The notes under the pieces were generated by a model. The model was not told where the DNA came from and did no database searches. It worked only from the letters and a program-made list of their open reading frames with translations. This document shows, piece by piece, positions 42,356 through 51,154 of a stretch of 64,000 nucleotides of DNA (its first letter is position 1; every line of letters starts with the position of its first letter). Source of the stretch: Nocardioides_C sp963700955 (GTDB lineage: Bacteria; Actinomycetota; Actinomycetes; Propionibacteriales; Nocardioidaceae); NCBI GenBank assembly GCA_963700955.1, contig CAVOZH010000008.1, forward strand, positions 330,501 through 394,500, written 5' to 3'. The translations under genes and the position numbers were made by a program.

Positions 42356-43513
42356 ATGCGTGCTGCCATCCTGACCCGCGAGTTCCCCCCCGACGTGTAC
42401 GGCGGAGCGGGGGTGCACGTGGACTTCCTGGTCCGGGAGCTGCGCCGACTCGTCGACCTCGACGTGCACTGCATGGGGGAGCCACGCGAGGGTGCCACGG
42501 CGCACAGCGAGAACGACCCGCGGCTGTCCGACGCCAACTCCGCGCTTCGCATCCTCTCCACCGACCTGTCGATGACTGCCGCGATCACCCCGGACACCGA
42601 CCTGGTCCACTCCCACACCTGGTACGCCAACATGGCCGGGCACTGGGCGAAGCTGCTGTACGACGTACCCCACGTCGTGACCGCCCACTCGCTCGAGCCT
42701 TTCCGCCCGTGGAAGGCCGAGCAGCTCGGCGGTGGCTACCGGATCTCGTCCTGGGCCGAGCAGACCGCCTACGAGGCCGCAGACGCCGTCATCGCGGTCA
42801 GCCGTGGCATGCGCGATGACGTGCTGGACGCCTACCCGGCGCTGGACCCCTCACGCGTCCACGTCGTACACAACGGGATCGACACGGAGCTCTACCGGCC
42901 CGACCCCGGCACCGACGTGCTGGAGCGGATCGGGGTAGACCCCCGACGGCCCTACGTCGTCTTCGTGGGCAGGATCACCCGGCAGAAAGGCGTACCGCAT
43001 CTGCTGCGGGCGGGCCTCGAGTTCGACCCCTCGCTCCAGATCCTGCTGCTCGCCGGCGCCGCGGACACCCCCGAGCTCAAGGCGGAGACCGACGAAGCGG
43101 TCGAGCGGCTGACCGCTACCCGCGATGGCGTCTTCGTCGTCCCTGAGATGCTGCCCCGCGAGGACGTGCGGCAGGTCCTCACGCATGCGCTCGCGTTCCT
43201 GTGCCCGTCGGTCTACGAGCCTCTCGGAATCGTGAACCTGGAGGCGATGGCCTGTGAGACGGCGGTCGTGGCGAGCCGAGTGGGAGGGATCCCGGAGGTG
43301 GTGGTCGATGGCGAGACGGGCCTGCTCGTCAACTACGACGAGGCCGACCCCCGGGGGCTCGAGGAAGGTCTCGCGGTTGCCGTGAACCGGCTGGCCGCCG
43401 ACCCGGAGCTCGCGGCCAGGTTCGGGCGAGCCGGGCGCCGGCGCGCTGTCGAGGACTTCGCGTGGCAGGCGGTGGCCCAGGAGACGGTCCGGATCTACGA
43501 GTCGCTGATCTGA
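42356..43513 (+). CDS. glgA: glycogen synthase, GT4 family
   Basis: 385 aa. MRAAILTREFPPDVYGGAGVHVDFLVRELRR opens the N-terminal Rossmann fold, VVTAHSLEPFRPWK and VAVSRGMRDDVLDAYP follow, and CPSVYEPLGIVNLEAMACETAVVAS is the EX7E donor site. This is the short actinobacterial GlgA (also called GlgM-type), which uses ADP-glucose to extend glucans or make maltose-1-phosphate. Choice between the two needs biochemistry. Convergent with a GNAT gene whose end overlaps by 19 nt. Confidence 0.92.
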   Translation: MRAAILTREFPPDVYGGAGVHVDFLVRELRRLVDLDVHCMGEPREGATAHSENDPRLSDANSALRILSTDLSMTAAITPDTDLVHSHTWYANMAGHWAKLLYDVPHVVTAHSLEPFRPWKAEQLGGGYRISSWAEQTAYEAADAVIAVSRGMRDDVLDAYPALDPSRVHVVHNGIDTELYRPDPGTDVLERIGVDPRRPYVVFVGRITRQKGVPHLLRAGLEFDPSLQILLLAGAADTPELKAETDEAVERLTATRDGVFVVPEMLPREDVRQVLTHALAFLCPSVYEPLGIVNLEAMACETAVVASRVGGIPEVVVDGETGLLVNYDEADPRGLEEGLAVAVNRLAADPELAARFGRAGRRRAVEDFAWQAVAQETVRIYESLI

Positions 43514-44037
43514 GGTGACCGTGCGGCGTCCTTGACGAGGACCATCCGCTCGAGCAGTAGCGACGATCCAGTGCGCAGGGGCGTGGTCTCACCGGTCCCC
43601 ACGAAGCCGTACCGCTCATAGGCAGCCCTCGCTGCGTCGTTGCCGAGCGCCACGTCGAGGTGTGTCCGGAGAGACCGCTCGTCGGCCCAGGCCACGATGA
43701 CGTCGAGCAGTCGCGACGAAAGGCCCAGCCGTCGCCAGGCCGGGTCGACCCACATCGCGACGACATGAGACCAGGTGTCGGCCTCGACGAACGCGGCCCC
43801 CATGGCGACGGGCACGCCGTCGGCACAGCCCAGCACGCTCGCGCTGTCCGGGCCCAGCCGCTCGCGCCACTCTCGTTCGGTGAAGGCGGCCTCGCGTTCA
43901 TAGGTGGAGCCGAACGCGTCAGGGCTGTCCGCAAGTGCTTGCAGACGTCCCTGGCGCCACAGCTCCCAGGCCTCCGGCCCGACCAGGCGTACGTCGACGT
44001 CAGCACGTGCCCGGGTCACGGCCTCGTGCTCACGCAT
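43495..44037 (-). CDS. GNAT N-acetyltransferase
   Basis: 180 aa from the ATG at 44037. AMWVDPAWRRLGLSSRLLDVIVAWADE is the acetyl-CoA loop and LHxDVALGNDAARAAYERYGF the usual following strand and helix. Its start overlaps the upstream acetyltransferase by 8 nt, so both are made from one message. Substrate unknown. Confidence 0.85.
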   Translation of the reverse strand: MREHEAVTRARADVDVRLVGPEAWELWRQGRLQALADSPDAFGSTYEREAAFTEREWRERLGPDSASVLGCADGVPVAMGAAFVEADTWSHVVAMWVDPAWRRLGLSSRLLDVIVAWADERSLRTHLDVALGNDAARAAYERYGFVGTGETTPLRTGSSLLLERMVLVKDAARSPQISDS

Positions 44038-44809
44038 CCGCGGGCTCGCCGATGCACGCGGTGCCGACGCGTTGGAAGCCGATCCGCTCGTAGACGCGGG
44101 CGACGACGTCGTCCTGGGCCGAGAGGAAGACCGTCGACGCACCCCTGGCTCGCGCGTCGGCCACCAGCGTCGCGGTGACCGCCGCGCCGACGCCCTGACG
44201 CCGGGCCCGGGGGAGCACCGCGATGCCCGTCAGCTCGGTCGTGGTGCCGCGAGGTGAGTGCGAACCGCCCCCGACAGCCCCCTGCCCGTCGTACGCCCCG
44301 GCCATGGCTGTCAGACCCGACCGCATGAGGTCGGCCGTCCTGCCCGCGGCGCGTTCCTCGAGCTCGTCCCGGCCGGCGAACCCTGCACCGACCGCGGCGA
44401 CCGCGGCGCTCAATTCGGGTGAGTCCGGCGACAGCATCGTGACCAGGCAGCCGTCGGGCAGGGGCGGGATGAAGGTCTCCGCACCGTCGGGGAGCACGAG
44501 CAGCGGACACTCGGCGACGCGCAGCCCGGCCTCACGTGCCGCAGTGAGCAGCGTGGGTGCACTCTCGTGTACCCACTCGAAGCTCTGGGGTACGTCGAGC
44601 TCCCGCTGGCGTTCGCGCACGGCCTCGAGGTCGGCGAGGGCGAACGCGCCGTCGTAGCCGAGCGAGGGGCGTGCGTAGAACGGCCAGCCGTCCTCGCTCG
44701 TGCGAAGGAACAACGTGAACGGGCCGATCTCCTCCGTCGTGGCAGTCGGCCGCGGGGCCGCGTCGTAGTAGGTCTCGAGAGTCGAGTGCAAGGTCACGAC
44801 GCAGAGCAT
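44030..44809 (-). CDS. GNAT N-acetyltransferase
   Basis: 259 aa from the ATG at 44809 (an earlier start at 44833 is possible). The N-terminal half is a family-specific extension (LRTSEDGWPFYARPSLGYDG); the GNAT domain has GIAVLPRARRQGVGAAVTATLVADARARGASTVFLSAQDDVVARVYERIGFQRVG, a complete CoA-binding motif. First of a two-gene acetyltransferase operon. Substrate unknown. Confidence 0.85.
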   Translation of the reverse strand: MLCVVTLHSTLETYYDAAPRPTATTEEIGPFTLFLRTSEDGWPFYARPSLGYDGAFALADLEAVRERQRELDVPQSFEWVHESAPTLLTAAREAGLRVAECPLLVLPDGAETFIPPLPDGCLVTMLSPDSPELSAAVAAVGAGFAGRDELEERAAGRTADLMRSGLTAMAGAYDGQGAVGGGSHSPRGTTTELTGIAVLPRARRQGVGAAVTATLVADARARGASTVFLSAQDDVVARVYERIGFQRVGTACIGEPADA

Positions 44810-44850
44810 TTCACCGGAACCGGTCGTGCGCACCCGGATTCACGGGCCGA

Positions 44851-47673
44851 TCAGTGTCGGCCGCCGAGTCGCCTCCGGCCCGAAAGGAGCGGCAGCACCA
44901 CGCGCGCCTCGGTGCCGACCAGGTGCCGGGAGCGGATCGCGACCTCGCCGCCATGGCCGTGCACGATCGACTGCACGATCGAGAGGCCGAGCCCGGTGCC
45001 CGGGATCGCGCGGTCCTTCGCGGTGCGCGAGCGGAAGAACCGCGTGAACAGAGCCGCCTGCTCGTCCTCGGGGATGCCGATGCCGGTGTCGCTGACCTCG
45101 ATCTCGGCGACGCCGCCGGCCACGCTCAACGAGCAGTTCACGCGTCCGCCGTCCTCGGTGAACTTCACGGCGTTGTCGACCAGGTTGACCACGACGCGCT
45201 CGAGCTGGCCGGGGTCGCCGAGCACCGGCACCGGCTCGTCGGGCACGTCGAAGCGGACGTCGAGGTAGCGACCGGCGAGCATGGGCCCGAGCGTGTCGCG
45301 TGCCCGGTCGACGACCGTGCGCAGGTCGACCGCCGACCTCTCCAGGTCGAAGGTGCCCGACTCGATCTGCGAGAGCGTGAGGAGGTCCTCGATCAGCGCG
45401 AGCAGGCGTTCGCCGTTGCCGCGGACGGAGTCCAGCAGCCTGGCCTGCTCCCTGGTGACCATGCCTGCCGTGCCCTCCTGCAGCATCTCGATGTAGCCGA
45501 CGATGCTCGTGACGGGGGTGCGCAGCTCGCGGCCCAGCATCGACACGAAGTCGCTCGTGTTCCGGTCGAGGCCCTGCAGACGCTCCACCGCCTCGCGTTC
45601 CTGCTGGAGGGTCTCCACGAGGACCCGCTCGCTCCTCCGGGACTCGGTCACGTCCCGGGCGACCGCGAGATAGCCGATGTGCGTGCCGAAGGCATCTCGC
45701 ACGGCGCTCATCGTGACCGCGCAGACCACCTCGCTGCCGTCCTTGCGGACGTAGGTCCAGTCGCGGGTACGGGGCCCGGAGGCGACGCCGGCCACGATCG
45801 TCGGGAACCCCGGCGCCGTACCCTCCGCAGCGGCTTCCTCGGCGAGCTCATCGGGATCTTGCAGGGCCTCGAGGCGCATTCGTCCCGTCACCTCGTCCGC
45901 GCCGTAACCCAACAGCTCCTGGGCTCCGGTGTTGAAGATCGTGACCGTGCCGGTCAGGTTCAGGCCGATGAAGGCGGTGGAGGTCGCCGCGTCGAGCAGG
46001 TGGTTCGTCATGCTGCGGACGTTGCGCTCGTCGGTGACGTCGATGCCGGTGAGCACGACGTGGGTTCGCCGACCGGAGTCGTCGGTCAGCGGCGCGCTTG
46101 TCCAGACCACACGGCGACGTCGCCCGTCGCTGGTCAGCAGGTCGCTCTCGAGCGTCGGCGTCTCCCGCCCAGGGCGGGTCCGGTCGAGGAGGTCACGCAG
46201 CTCGCCATGCTCTCGGGCAGTGAACAGCGTGGTCCACAACGGCTTGTCGAGGATCTGCTCCTCGGTGAAGCCGCTGGCCTTCTCCCCGGCGGGGTTCAGC
46301 CCCACGATCTTGCCCTCGAGGTCGACCACGACGATGAGAGAGGCGGTGGTGCTCAGCACCGCGGCCGTGAAGTCCTTCTCGGTGTGGAGCCGGCTCGTCG
46401 CCAGGTGTACGTCGGTCACGTCGAGGATCTGCGCGCTGAACATCGCCTCCTCGGCCGAGGAGGACAGCGGCGACAGCGCCAGACCGACGCGTCGGCCCGT
46501 GGCCAGCCAGACCTCCTCGCGCCAGCCGGCCAGCTCTCCGGTGAGCATCTTGGCGGCCACGTCGTCCAAGGACGTCGAGGTCTGGAGCAGCGGCTGGAAC
46601 GGCCGGTCGTCCAACCCGTCGGTGGTCCCGCCCATGATCTCCGCGGCGGTCTGGTTCAGCCTGCGGATCCGTAGCCCGTCGGGGGAGAGGTACAGCAGCA
46701 GCGTGCCGACGAAGGACTCGTTGAAGGCGTGGCGGAGGAGCTCCTCGTTCTGCGACACGCTCGTCACGGCGCTTCGGCGCTGGTCCACGGCTACGGCGAG
46801 CACCAGCGCGATCACCGCCATGACGATCAGGAACGCCTGGACGAGCAAGGCGGTCGTGGCGTCCGTCGTGACCCCCGTCCGGGTGCCGGACGCGAAGGGC
46901 CCTCCTCCCGTCGCCGTCAGCACGGTCGTCAGGACGCCGACGGCGATCAGCTCGTAGGAGATGACTCGCAGGCCGAACCTGACCGCCCACAACAGCAGAG
47001 GCAGGGGAACGAAGGTGAGGCTCAGCACCTGGCCGGGGCTGAAGATGTAGCCGACGGCGCCCAGGAGCAGGACCGCCTGCGCGGCTGCCTCGACGTGCCG
47101 GCCGGCCAGTGTCGAAGGGCCGACGGTCATGGCCAAGGGGACGACCACGAGGATCGCCGCGGCGTGCGAGGCGACGACCGCAACGGCTGCTCCGGTGAAG
47201 GACCCGTCGAGGCCGTAGACGACGGTCGCCCCGATGCCGACGGCCCCGACGACGCTGCCGAGCGCGGTCGCCCAGAGGAGTCGCCACAGGTCGTCCATCG
47301 TCCTGAGCGAGGGGCGTCCCGGGCGATCCCTGGTCAGCAGCCATGCGACGAGGTAGGCCTCCACGCCGTTGGCCAGACCGAAGCCCAGGACGGTCACCGG
47401 CGTGCGGCCCGCTGTGTAGCCGGCCAGCCCGCTGGCCACGACGATCCCCACGGCGAACAGCCACTGCAGACGACGATCGACGAGCAGCAGCATCGCGACA
47501 GCGAGTCCCGCAGCGGGCCACCAGACCGCGACCTCCGAGCCCTCGGGGGACAACCGCACCGCGCCGACGCCGAGGGCGAAGACGCCCACGAGCCCGATCA
47601 GCGCGACGAGGGCCGGCGACTGGACGGCCTCACGATCAGGGTCGTCCTCCGCCGCGGGCGCGATCTGCTCCAT
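44851..47673 (-). CDS. MASE1-PAS sensor histidine-kinase-like protein lacking the H-box His
   Basis: 940 aa from the ATG at 47673 (a TTG at 47727 also has a ribosome site). N-terminal MASE1 membrane domain with 8-9 helices (to about 295), then three PAS domains (about 305-430, 430-555, 560-690), a dimerisation helix and a HATPase domain with NLVDNAVKFTEDGG (N), DTGIGIPEDEQ (G1), LFTRFF (F), GTGLGLSIV (G2). At the H-box the expected SHELRTP reads GRELRTP: Arg715 (codon at 45529-45531) replaces the phospho-acceptor His. ATP binding is intact, but ordinary phosphotransfer should fail. Confidence 0.88.
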   Translation of the reverse strand: MEQIAPAAEDDPDREAVQSPALVALIGLVGVFALGVGAVRLSPEGSEVAVWWPAAGLAVAMLLLVDRRLQWLFAVGIVVASGLAGYTAGRTPVTVLGFGLANGVEAYLVAWLLTRDRPGRPSLRTMDDLWRLLWATALGSVVGAVGIGATVVYGLDGSFTGAAVAVVASHAAAILVVVPLAMTVGPSTLAGRHVEAAAQAVLLLGAVGYIFSPGQVLSLTFVPLPLLLWAVRFGLRVISYELIAVGVLTTVLTATGGGPFASGTRTGVTTDATTALLVQAFLIVMAVIALVLAVAVDQRRSAVTSVSQNEELLRHAFNESFVGTLLLYLSPDGLRIRRLNQTAAEIMGGTTDGLDDRPFQPLLQTSTSLDDVAAKMLTGELAGWREEVWLATGRRVGLALSPLSSSAEEAMFSAQILDVTDVHLATSRLHTEKDFTAAVLSTTASLIVVVDLEGKIVGLNPAGEKASGFTEEQILDKPLWTTLFTAREHGELRDLLDRTRPGRETPTLESDLLTSDGRRRRVVWTSAPLTDDSGRRTHVVLTGIDVTDERNVRSMTNHLLDAATSTAFIGLNLTGTVTIFNTGAQELLGYGADEVTGRMRLEALQDPDELAEEAAAEGTAPGFPTIVAGVASGPRTRDWTYVRKDGSEVVCAVTMSAVRDAFGTHIGYLAVARDVTESRRSERVLVETLQQEREAVERLQGLDRNTSDFVSMLGRELRTPVTSIVGYIEMLQEGTAGMVTREQARLLDSVRGNGERLLALIEDLLTLSQIESGTFDLERSAVDLRTVVDRARDTLGPMLAGRYLDVRFDVPDEPVPVLGDPGQLERVVVNLVDNAVKFTEDGGRVNCSLSVAGGVAEIEVSDTGIGIPEDEQAALFTRFFRSRTAKDRAIPGTGLGLSIVQSIVHGHGGEVAIRSRHLVGTEARVVLPLLSGRRRLGGRH

Positions 47674-47761
47674 CGTCTGGCTCCGGGCGGCCCCATGGGG
47701 CGCCGAAGGCCCTCGACTACGCTTCAAGGTCTACTCCCTCCCTCGGAAGGATGATGCCGTG

Positions 47762-48634
47762 ATGACCACCTTGGTCTCGGAGCGGGTCGGCCAGTTCTTC
47801 ATCGACGAGGACCGCATCGAGTACACCGAGTACGGCGGCGGGGACGAGTGGGTGGTGCTGATCCACGGGCAGCTCATGCCGCGCCGGATGCACCAGCCGC
47901 TCGCGAGAGCCATCGCGGGGGCGGGGTATCACGTGGTCACCGTCGACCTGCTCGGCCATGGCAGGTCCGACCGTCCCACCGACCCGATGCAGTACTCCAT
48001 GACCGCCTTCGGGGAGCAGGTTGTCGCTCTGCTGGACCACCTCGGCGCTGAACGGGCGGTGGTCGGCGGCACCTCGCTGGGCGCCAACGTCTCCCTCGAG
48101 GTCGCCGACCTTGCGCCTCATCGCGTGCAGGGGCTGATCCTGGAGATGCCGGTGCTCGACAACGCTGTCGAGGCCGGGATCGCGGCGTTCGCGCCCCTGA
48201 TGTTCGTCGCCCGACTCCTCCCGTTCACGGTGACCGTCACCCGCGCGGCGACCAGGATGATCCCACGCGGAGTGGTGCCGTTCTGGACCGGCATCGTGCT
48301 CGACACCCTCAACCAGCGGCCGGCTCCCATGGCCGCGGCGATCCACGGCATCTTCTTCGGGCGGGTCGCCCCCTCGACCAGGCTGCGCCGGCAGATCGAG
48401 GCGCCGGCCATGGTGGTGGGTCACCGGCGCGACCCGATCCACCCGTTGGCCGATGCCGAGATGCTCGCGGAAGAGCTGCCGAACGCCCGCTTCGTCGAGG
48501 CCCACAACATCATGGAGTGGCGGCTCCGCCCGGAGCGACTCACCCGCGAGGCCGTGCTCTTCCTCGACGAGTGCCACAACCCCGGCAAGCCGCGCCGTGC
48601 CCGCGTCGGGCGAGCCGGCGTCCGCCGTACCTGA
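47762..48634 (+). CDS. alpha/beta hydrolase
   Basis: 290 aa (ATG at 47762; GTG 47759 possible), with GGAAGG upstream. WVVLIHGQLMPRRMHQPLARAIAGAG oxyanion strand, VDLLGHGRSDRP, nucleophile elbow GGTSLGANVSLE (Ser), and the late His in FVEAHNIMEW. A cap region lies between. Esterase, lipase or epoxide-hydrolase-like; substrate unknown. Divergent from the sensor kinase, which may share its promoter region; 14 nt upstream of recO. Confidence 0.88.
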   Translation: MTTLVSERVGQFFIDEDRIEYTEYGGGDEWVVLIHGQLMPRRMHQPLARAIAGAGYHVVTVDLLGHGRSDRPTDPMQYSMTAFGEQVVALLDHLGAERAVVGGTSLGANVSLEVADLAPHRVQGLILEMPVLDNAVEAGIAAFAPLMFVARLLPFTVTVTRAATRMIPRGVVPFWTGIVLDTLNQRPAPMAAAIHGIFFGRVAPSTRLRRQIEAPAMVVGHRRDPIHPLADAEMLAEELPNARFVEAHNIMEWRLRPERLTREAVLFLDECHNPGKPRRARVGRAGVRRT

Positions 48635-48648
48635 GGGACAATGGCCTC

Positions 48649-49377
48649 GTGGGTCTCTACCGTGACGAAGCCGTGGTGCTGCGCACCCAGAAGCTGGGTG
48701 AGGCGGACCGGATCATCACGCTTCTGACGCGTGACACCGGCCGGGTCCGTGCGGTCGCCAAGGGGGTACGCCGGACCACTTCCCGCTTCGGGTCGCGGCT
48801 CGAGCCGTTCACCTACGTCGACCTCCAGCTCGCCGAGGGCCGGTCCCTCGACGTGATCACCCAGGCCGAGACGCTGGCGCCGTACGGCGCGAAGATCGGC
48901 TCGGACTACGAGCGCTACACCGCCGGGACCGTCATGCTCGAGACCGCCGAGCGGCTCGTCGTGGAGGACAAGGAGCCTGCCCTGCAGCAGTTCCTGCTGC
49001 TCATCGGCGCTCTGCGCACCATGTCGTCGGGGGAGCGGTCACCCTCGGCCGTGCTGGACTCGTTCCTGCTGCGTTCGTTGTCAGTCGCGGGCTACGCGCC
49101 GTCGTTCGACGCGTGCGCGCGATGTGGCGTGGAGGGACCGCACCGGTCGTTCAGCCCCGCCGCGGGCGGGATGCTCTGCGGCGCCTGCCGGGTCCCGGGG
49201 TCGGCCAACCCCGCGGTCGAGACGGTTGTTCTGCTCGGTGCGCTGCTGGCGGGTGACTGGGCGGTCGTCGAGGCAAGCCAACCGCGCCACCGCAAGGAGG
49301 CGACCGGCCTCGTCTCGGCTTACCTGGCCTGGCACCTCGAGCGTGGGCTGAAGTCGCTCAACCACGTCGAGCGCTGA
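48649..49377 (+). CDS. recO: DNA repair protein RecO
   Basis: 242 aa from the GTG at 48649; GACAAT ends 6 nt before it, a leaderless arrangement. OB-fold start LYRDEAVVLRTQKLGEADRIITLLTRDTGRVRAVAKGVRRTTSRFGSRLEPF, then a C-terminal zinc finger with CARCG and CGACR. RecO loads RecA at gaps with RecR. The order recO-uppS follows the actinobacterial norm, but a MarR gene on the opposite strand lies between. Confidence 0.95.
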   Translation: MGLYRDEAVVLRTQKLGEADRIITLLTRDTGRVRAVAKGVRRTTSRFGSRLEPFTYVDLQLAEGRSLDVITQAETLAPYGAKIGSDYERYTAGTVMLETAERLVVEDKEPALQQFLLLIGALRTMSSGERSPSAVLDSFLLRSLSVAGYAPSFDACARCGVEGPHRSFSPAAGGMLCGACRVPGSANPAVETVVLLGALLAGDWAVVEASQPRHRKEATGLVSAYLAWHLERGLKSLNHVER

Positions 49378-49380
49378 GGC

Positions 49381-49842
49381 TCATCCTGCGTCGCGGGCGC
49401 GGTTGGTCTCGACGAGCGCGGCGATAGAGTCGTTCACCTTGACCAGCAGCCGGGCGAACTCCGTGCGGTCGTCGGAAGGCCAGTCACTGAGCACCTCCTC
49501 GAGGCGCCCCCGACGGAAGCTCCGGGTGCGCTCCAAGGCCACCTGGCCCTCCTCGCTCAGGTCGAGGATGGATGCCCGCCTGTCCTCCTCGTCCGGGTGC
49601 CTGCGCACCAGTCCCGCCCGCTCCAACGCCTGCACCTGCCGGGTGATCGTGGACGGGTCGAGGCCGAAGGCCGTCGCGAGCATGCCGAGCCGTTGCGGAC
49701 CTTCGTCGGCCAGCCGGCAGAGGATCCCGTAGGCAGAGCGGTCGAGGTCCATCTCGCCCGACGACGTGGAGATGTGGATGCTCTGCACCCGACGGAGCAG
49801 CATGGTCAGCTGCTGCTCGATACGCTCCGTGATGGCATCCAT
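49381..49842 (-). CDS. MarR family regulator
   Basis: 153 aa from the ATG at 49842 with GGGAGGG 5 nt before. MDLDRSAYGILCRLADEGPQRLGMLATAFGLDPSTITRQVQALERAGLVRRHPDEEDRRASILDLSEEG is the winged helix with the DxR wing (Asp-Asp-Arg). A TATGAT hexamer (49903-49908, minus strand) in the gap to uppS is a probable -10. Regulates an unknown target; the divergent uppS is not an expected one. Confidence 0.88.
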   Translation of the reverse strand: MDAITERIEQQLTMLLRRVQSIHISTSSGEMDLDRSAYGILCRLADEGPQRLGMLATAFGLDPSTITRQVQALERAGLVRRHPDEEDRRASILDLSEEGQVALERTRSFRRGRLEEVLSDWPSDDRTEFARLLVKVNDSIAALVETNRARDAG

Positions 49843-49934
49843 GCCGGCCCTCCCAGGGGGTGTCTCCATCGGGACCTGCCCGAGAGGCTTAGGTTGGTCG
49901 CGATCATACGACTCGGCACCGGAAGAGGTTCCAC

Positions 49935-50738
49935 GTGGCGCGAAACAGGCGGCCTGCCGGGCGTCGCTCCGAGGTACGCCCGCCGACCCCTCACCCCAGC
50001 GGCGCACGGCCTCCCGCAGTACCCGCCGAGCTGGTGCCGCATCACGTCGCCGTCGTGATGGACGGCAACGGCCGCTGGGCGAAGGAGCGCGGCCTGCCAC
50101 GCACCGCCGGCCACGAGCAGGGCGAGCACGCGTTGTTCGACGTCGTGGAGGGGGCCATCGAGATCGGGGTGAAGGCCGTCTCGGCGTACGCCTTCTCGAC
50201 CGAGAACTGGAAGCGGTCACCCGACGAGGTGCGCTTCCTGATGGGCTTCAACCGCGATGTCATCCGCCGTCGGCGCGACGAGATGCACGAGCTCGGCGTG
50301 CGGGTGCGGTGGGCCGGACGTGCGCCTCGGCTGTGGCGGTCGGTCATCAAGGAGCTGCAGGCCGCCGAGGAGCTGACCCGGGACAACGACGTGCTGACAC
50401 TGACGATGTGCGTCAACTACGGCGGCCGCGCCGAGGTCGCCGACGCCGCGCGGTCGATCGCGCGCGAGGTCGCCGCCGGAAGGCTCGACCCCGAGAAGGT
50501 CGACGAGAAGGTCTTCGCCCGCCACCTCTACGTCCCCGAGCTCGCCGACGCGGACCTGGTGTGGCGTACGTCGGGGGAGCAGCGGCTGTCGAACTTCATG
50601 CTCTGGCAGGCCGCCTACTCCGAGTTCGTGTTCAGCGACGTGCTGTGGCCCGACGTGGACCGCCGGCACCTGTGGCAGGCGGTCGACACCTACGCGCGCC
50701 GTGACCGGAGGTACGGCGGCGCCGAGCCGCTCGCCTGA
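49935..50738 (+). CDS. uppS: isoprenyl (undecaprenyl or decaprenyl) diphosphate synthase
   Basis: 267 aa, GTG start. VAVVMDGNGRWAKERGLPRTAGHEQGEHAL holds the catalytic Asp and diphosphate site; AFSTENWKRSPDEV, then RTSGEQRLSNFMLWQAAYSEFVF close to the C-terminus. Cis-prenyltransferase that builds the lipid carrier for peptidoglycan. A perfect hairpin starts at its stop codon. Confidence 0.94.
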   Translation: MARNRRPAGRRSEVRPPTPHPSGARPPAVPAELVPHHVAVVMDGNGRWAKERGLPRTAGHEQGEHALFDVVEGAIEIGVKAVSAYAFSTENWKRSPDEVRFLMGFNRDVIRRRRDEMHELGVRVRWAGRAPRLWRSVIKELQAAEELTRDNDVLTLTMCVNYGGRAEVADAARSIAREVAAGRLDPEKVDEKVFARHLYVPELADADLVWRTSGEQRLSNFMLWQAAYSEFVFSDVLWPDVDRRHLWQAVDTYARRDRRYGGAEPLA

Positions 50739-50750
50739 CCCGCTCAGGCG
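50732..50750. terminator. bidirectional terminator between uppS and zur
   Basis: CGCCTGA (50732-50738) and TCAGGCG (50744-50750) form a perfect 7-bp stem with a CCCGC loop. Both stop codons lie inside the arms, so one element ends both convergent messages. No T run. Confidence 0.6.
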
Positions 50751-51154
50751 CAGGCCGGGCAGGTGCCGAAGATCTCCAGCGTGTGGCTGACGTCGCTGAA
50801 GCCGTGCTCCTTGGCGACCGACGTCGACCAGCGCTCCACGGTCGGCCCCTCCACCTCCACGGTGCGACCGCAGGTCCGGCAGACCAGGTGGTGGTGGTGG
50901 GAGGTGCTGCAGCGACGGTAGACCGCCTCGCCGTCCTCGGTGCGGAGCATGTCGACGTCGCCGTTGTCGGCGAGAGCCTGAAGCGTGCGGTAGACCGTCG
51001 AGAGACCGACGTTCTCGCCGTTGCGCCGCAGCAGGTCGTGGATCTCCTGGGCGCTGCGGAAGTCGTCGCACGACTGCAGGGCGTTGGCGACCGCGCGACG
51101 CTGACGGGTGGGCCGGCCGCCAGCGAGGGGAGCCGGGTTGCTAGTGCTCGTCAT
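50744..51154 (-). CDS. zur: Zur-type Fur family zinc uptake regulator
   Basis: 136 aa from the ATG at 51154. Winged helix ALQSCDDFRSAQEIHDLLRRNGENVGLSTVYRTLQALADNGDVDM, then the metal region STSHHHHLVCRTCGRTVEVEG with CxxC and a second CPAC at the C-terminus. It overlaps the znuB stop by 14 nt, so it is the fourth gene of the zinc operon. Repressor when zinc is plentiful, with a palindrome on the znuA promoter. Zur rather than Fur, by its neighbours. Confidence 0.9.
   Translation of the reverse strand: MTSTSNPAPLAGGRPTRQRRAVANALQSCDDFRSAQEIHDLLRRNGENVGLSTVYRTLQALADNGDVDMLRTEDGEAVYRRCSTSHHHHLVCRTCGRTVEVEGPTVERWSTSVAKEHGFSDVSHTLEIFGTCPACA

Noticed and set aside
44854..46674. A 606-codon plus-strand frame
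   Set aside because: It is antisense to the sensor kinase, whose domains are unambiguous; composition is typical of a shadow frame.
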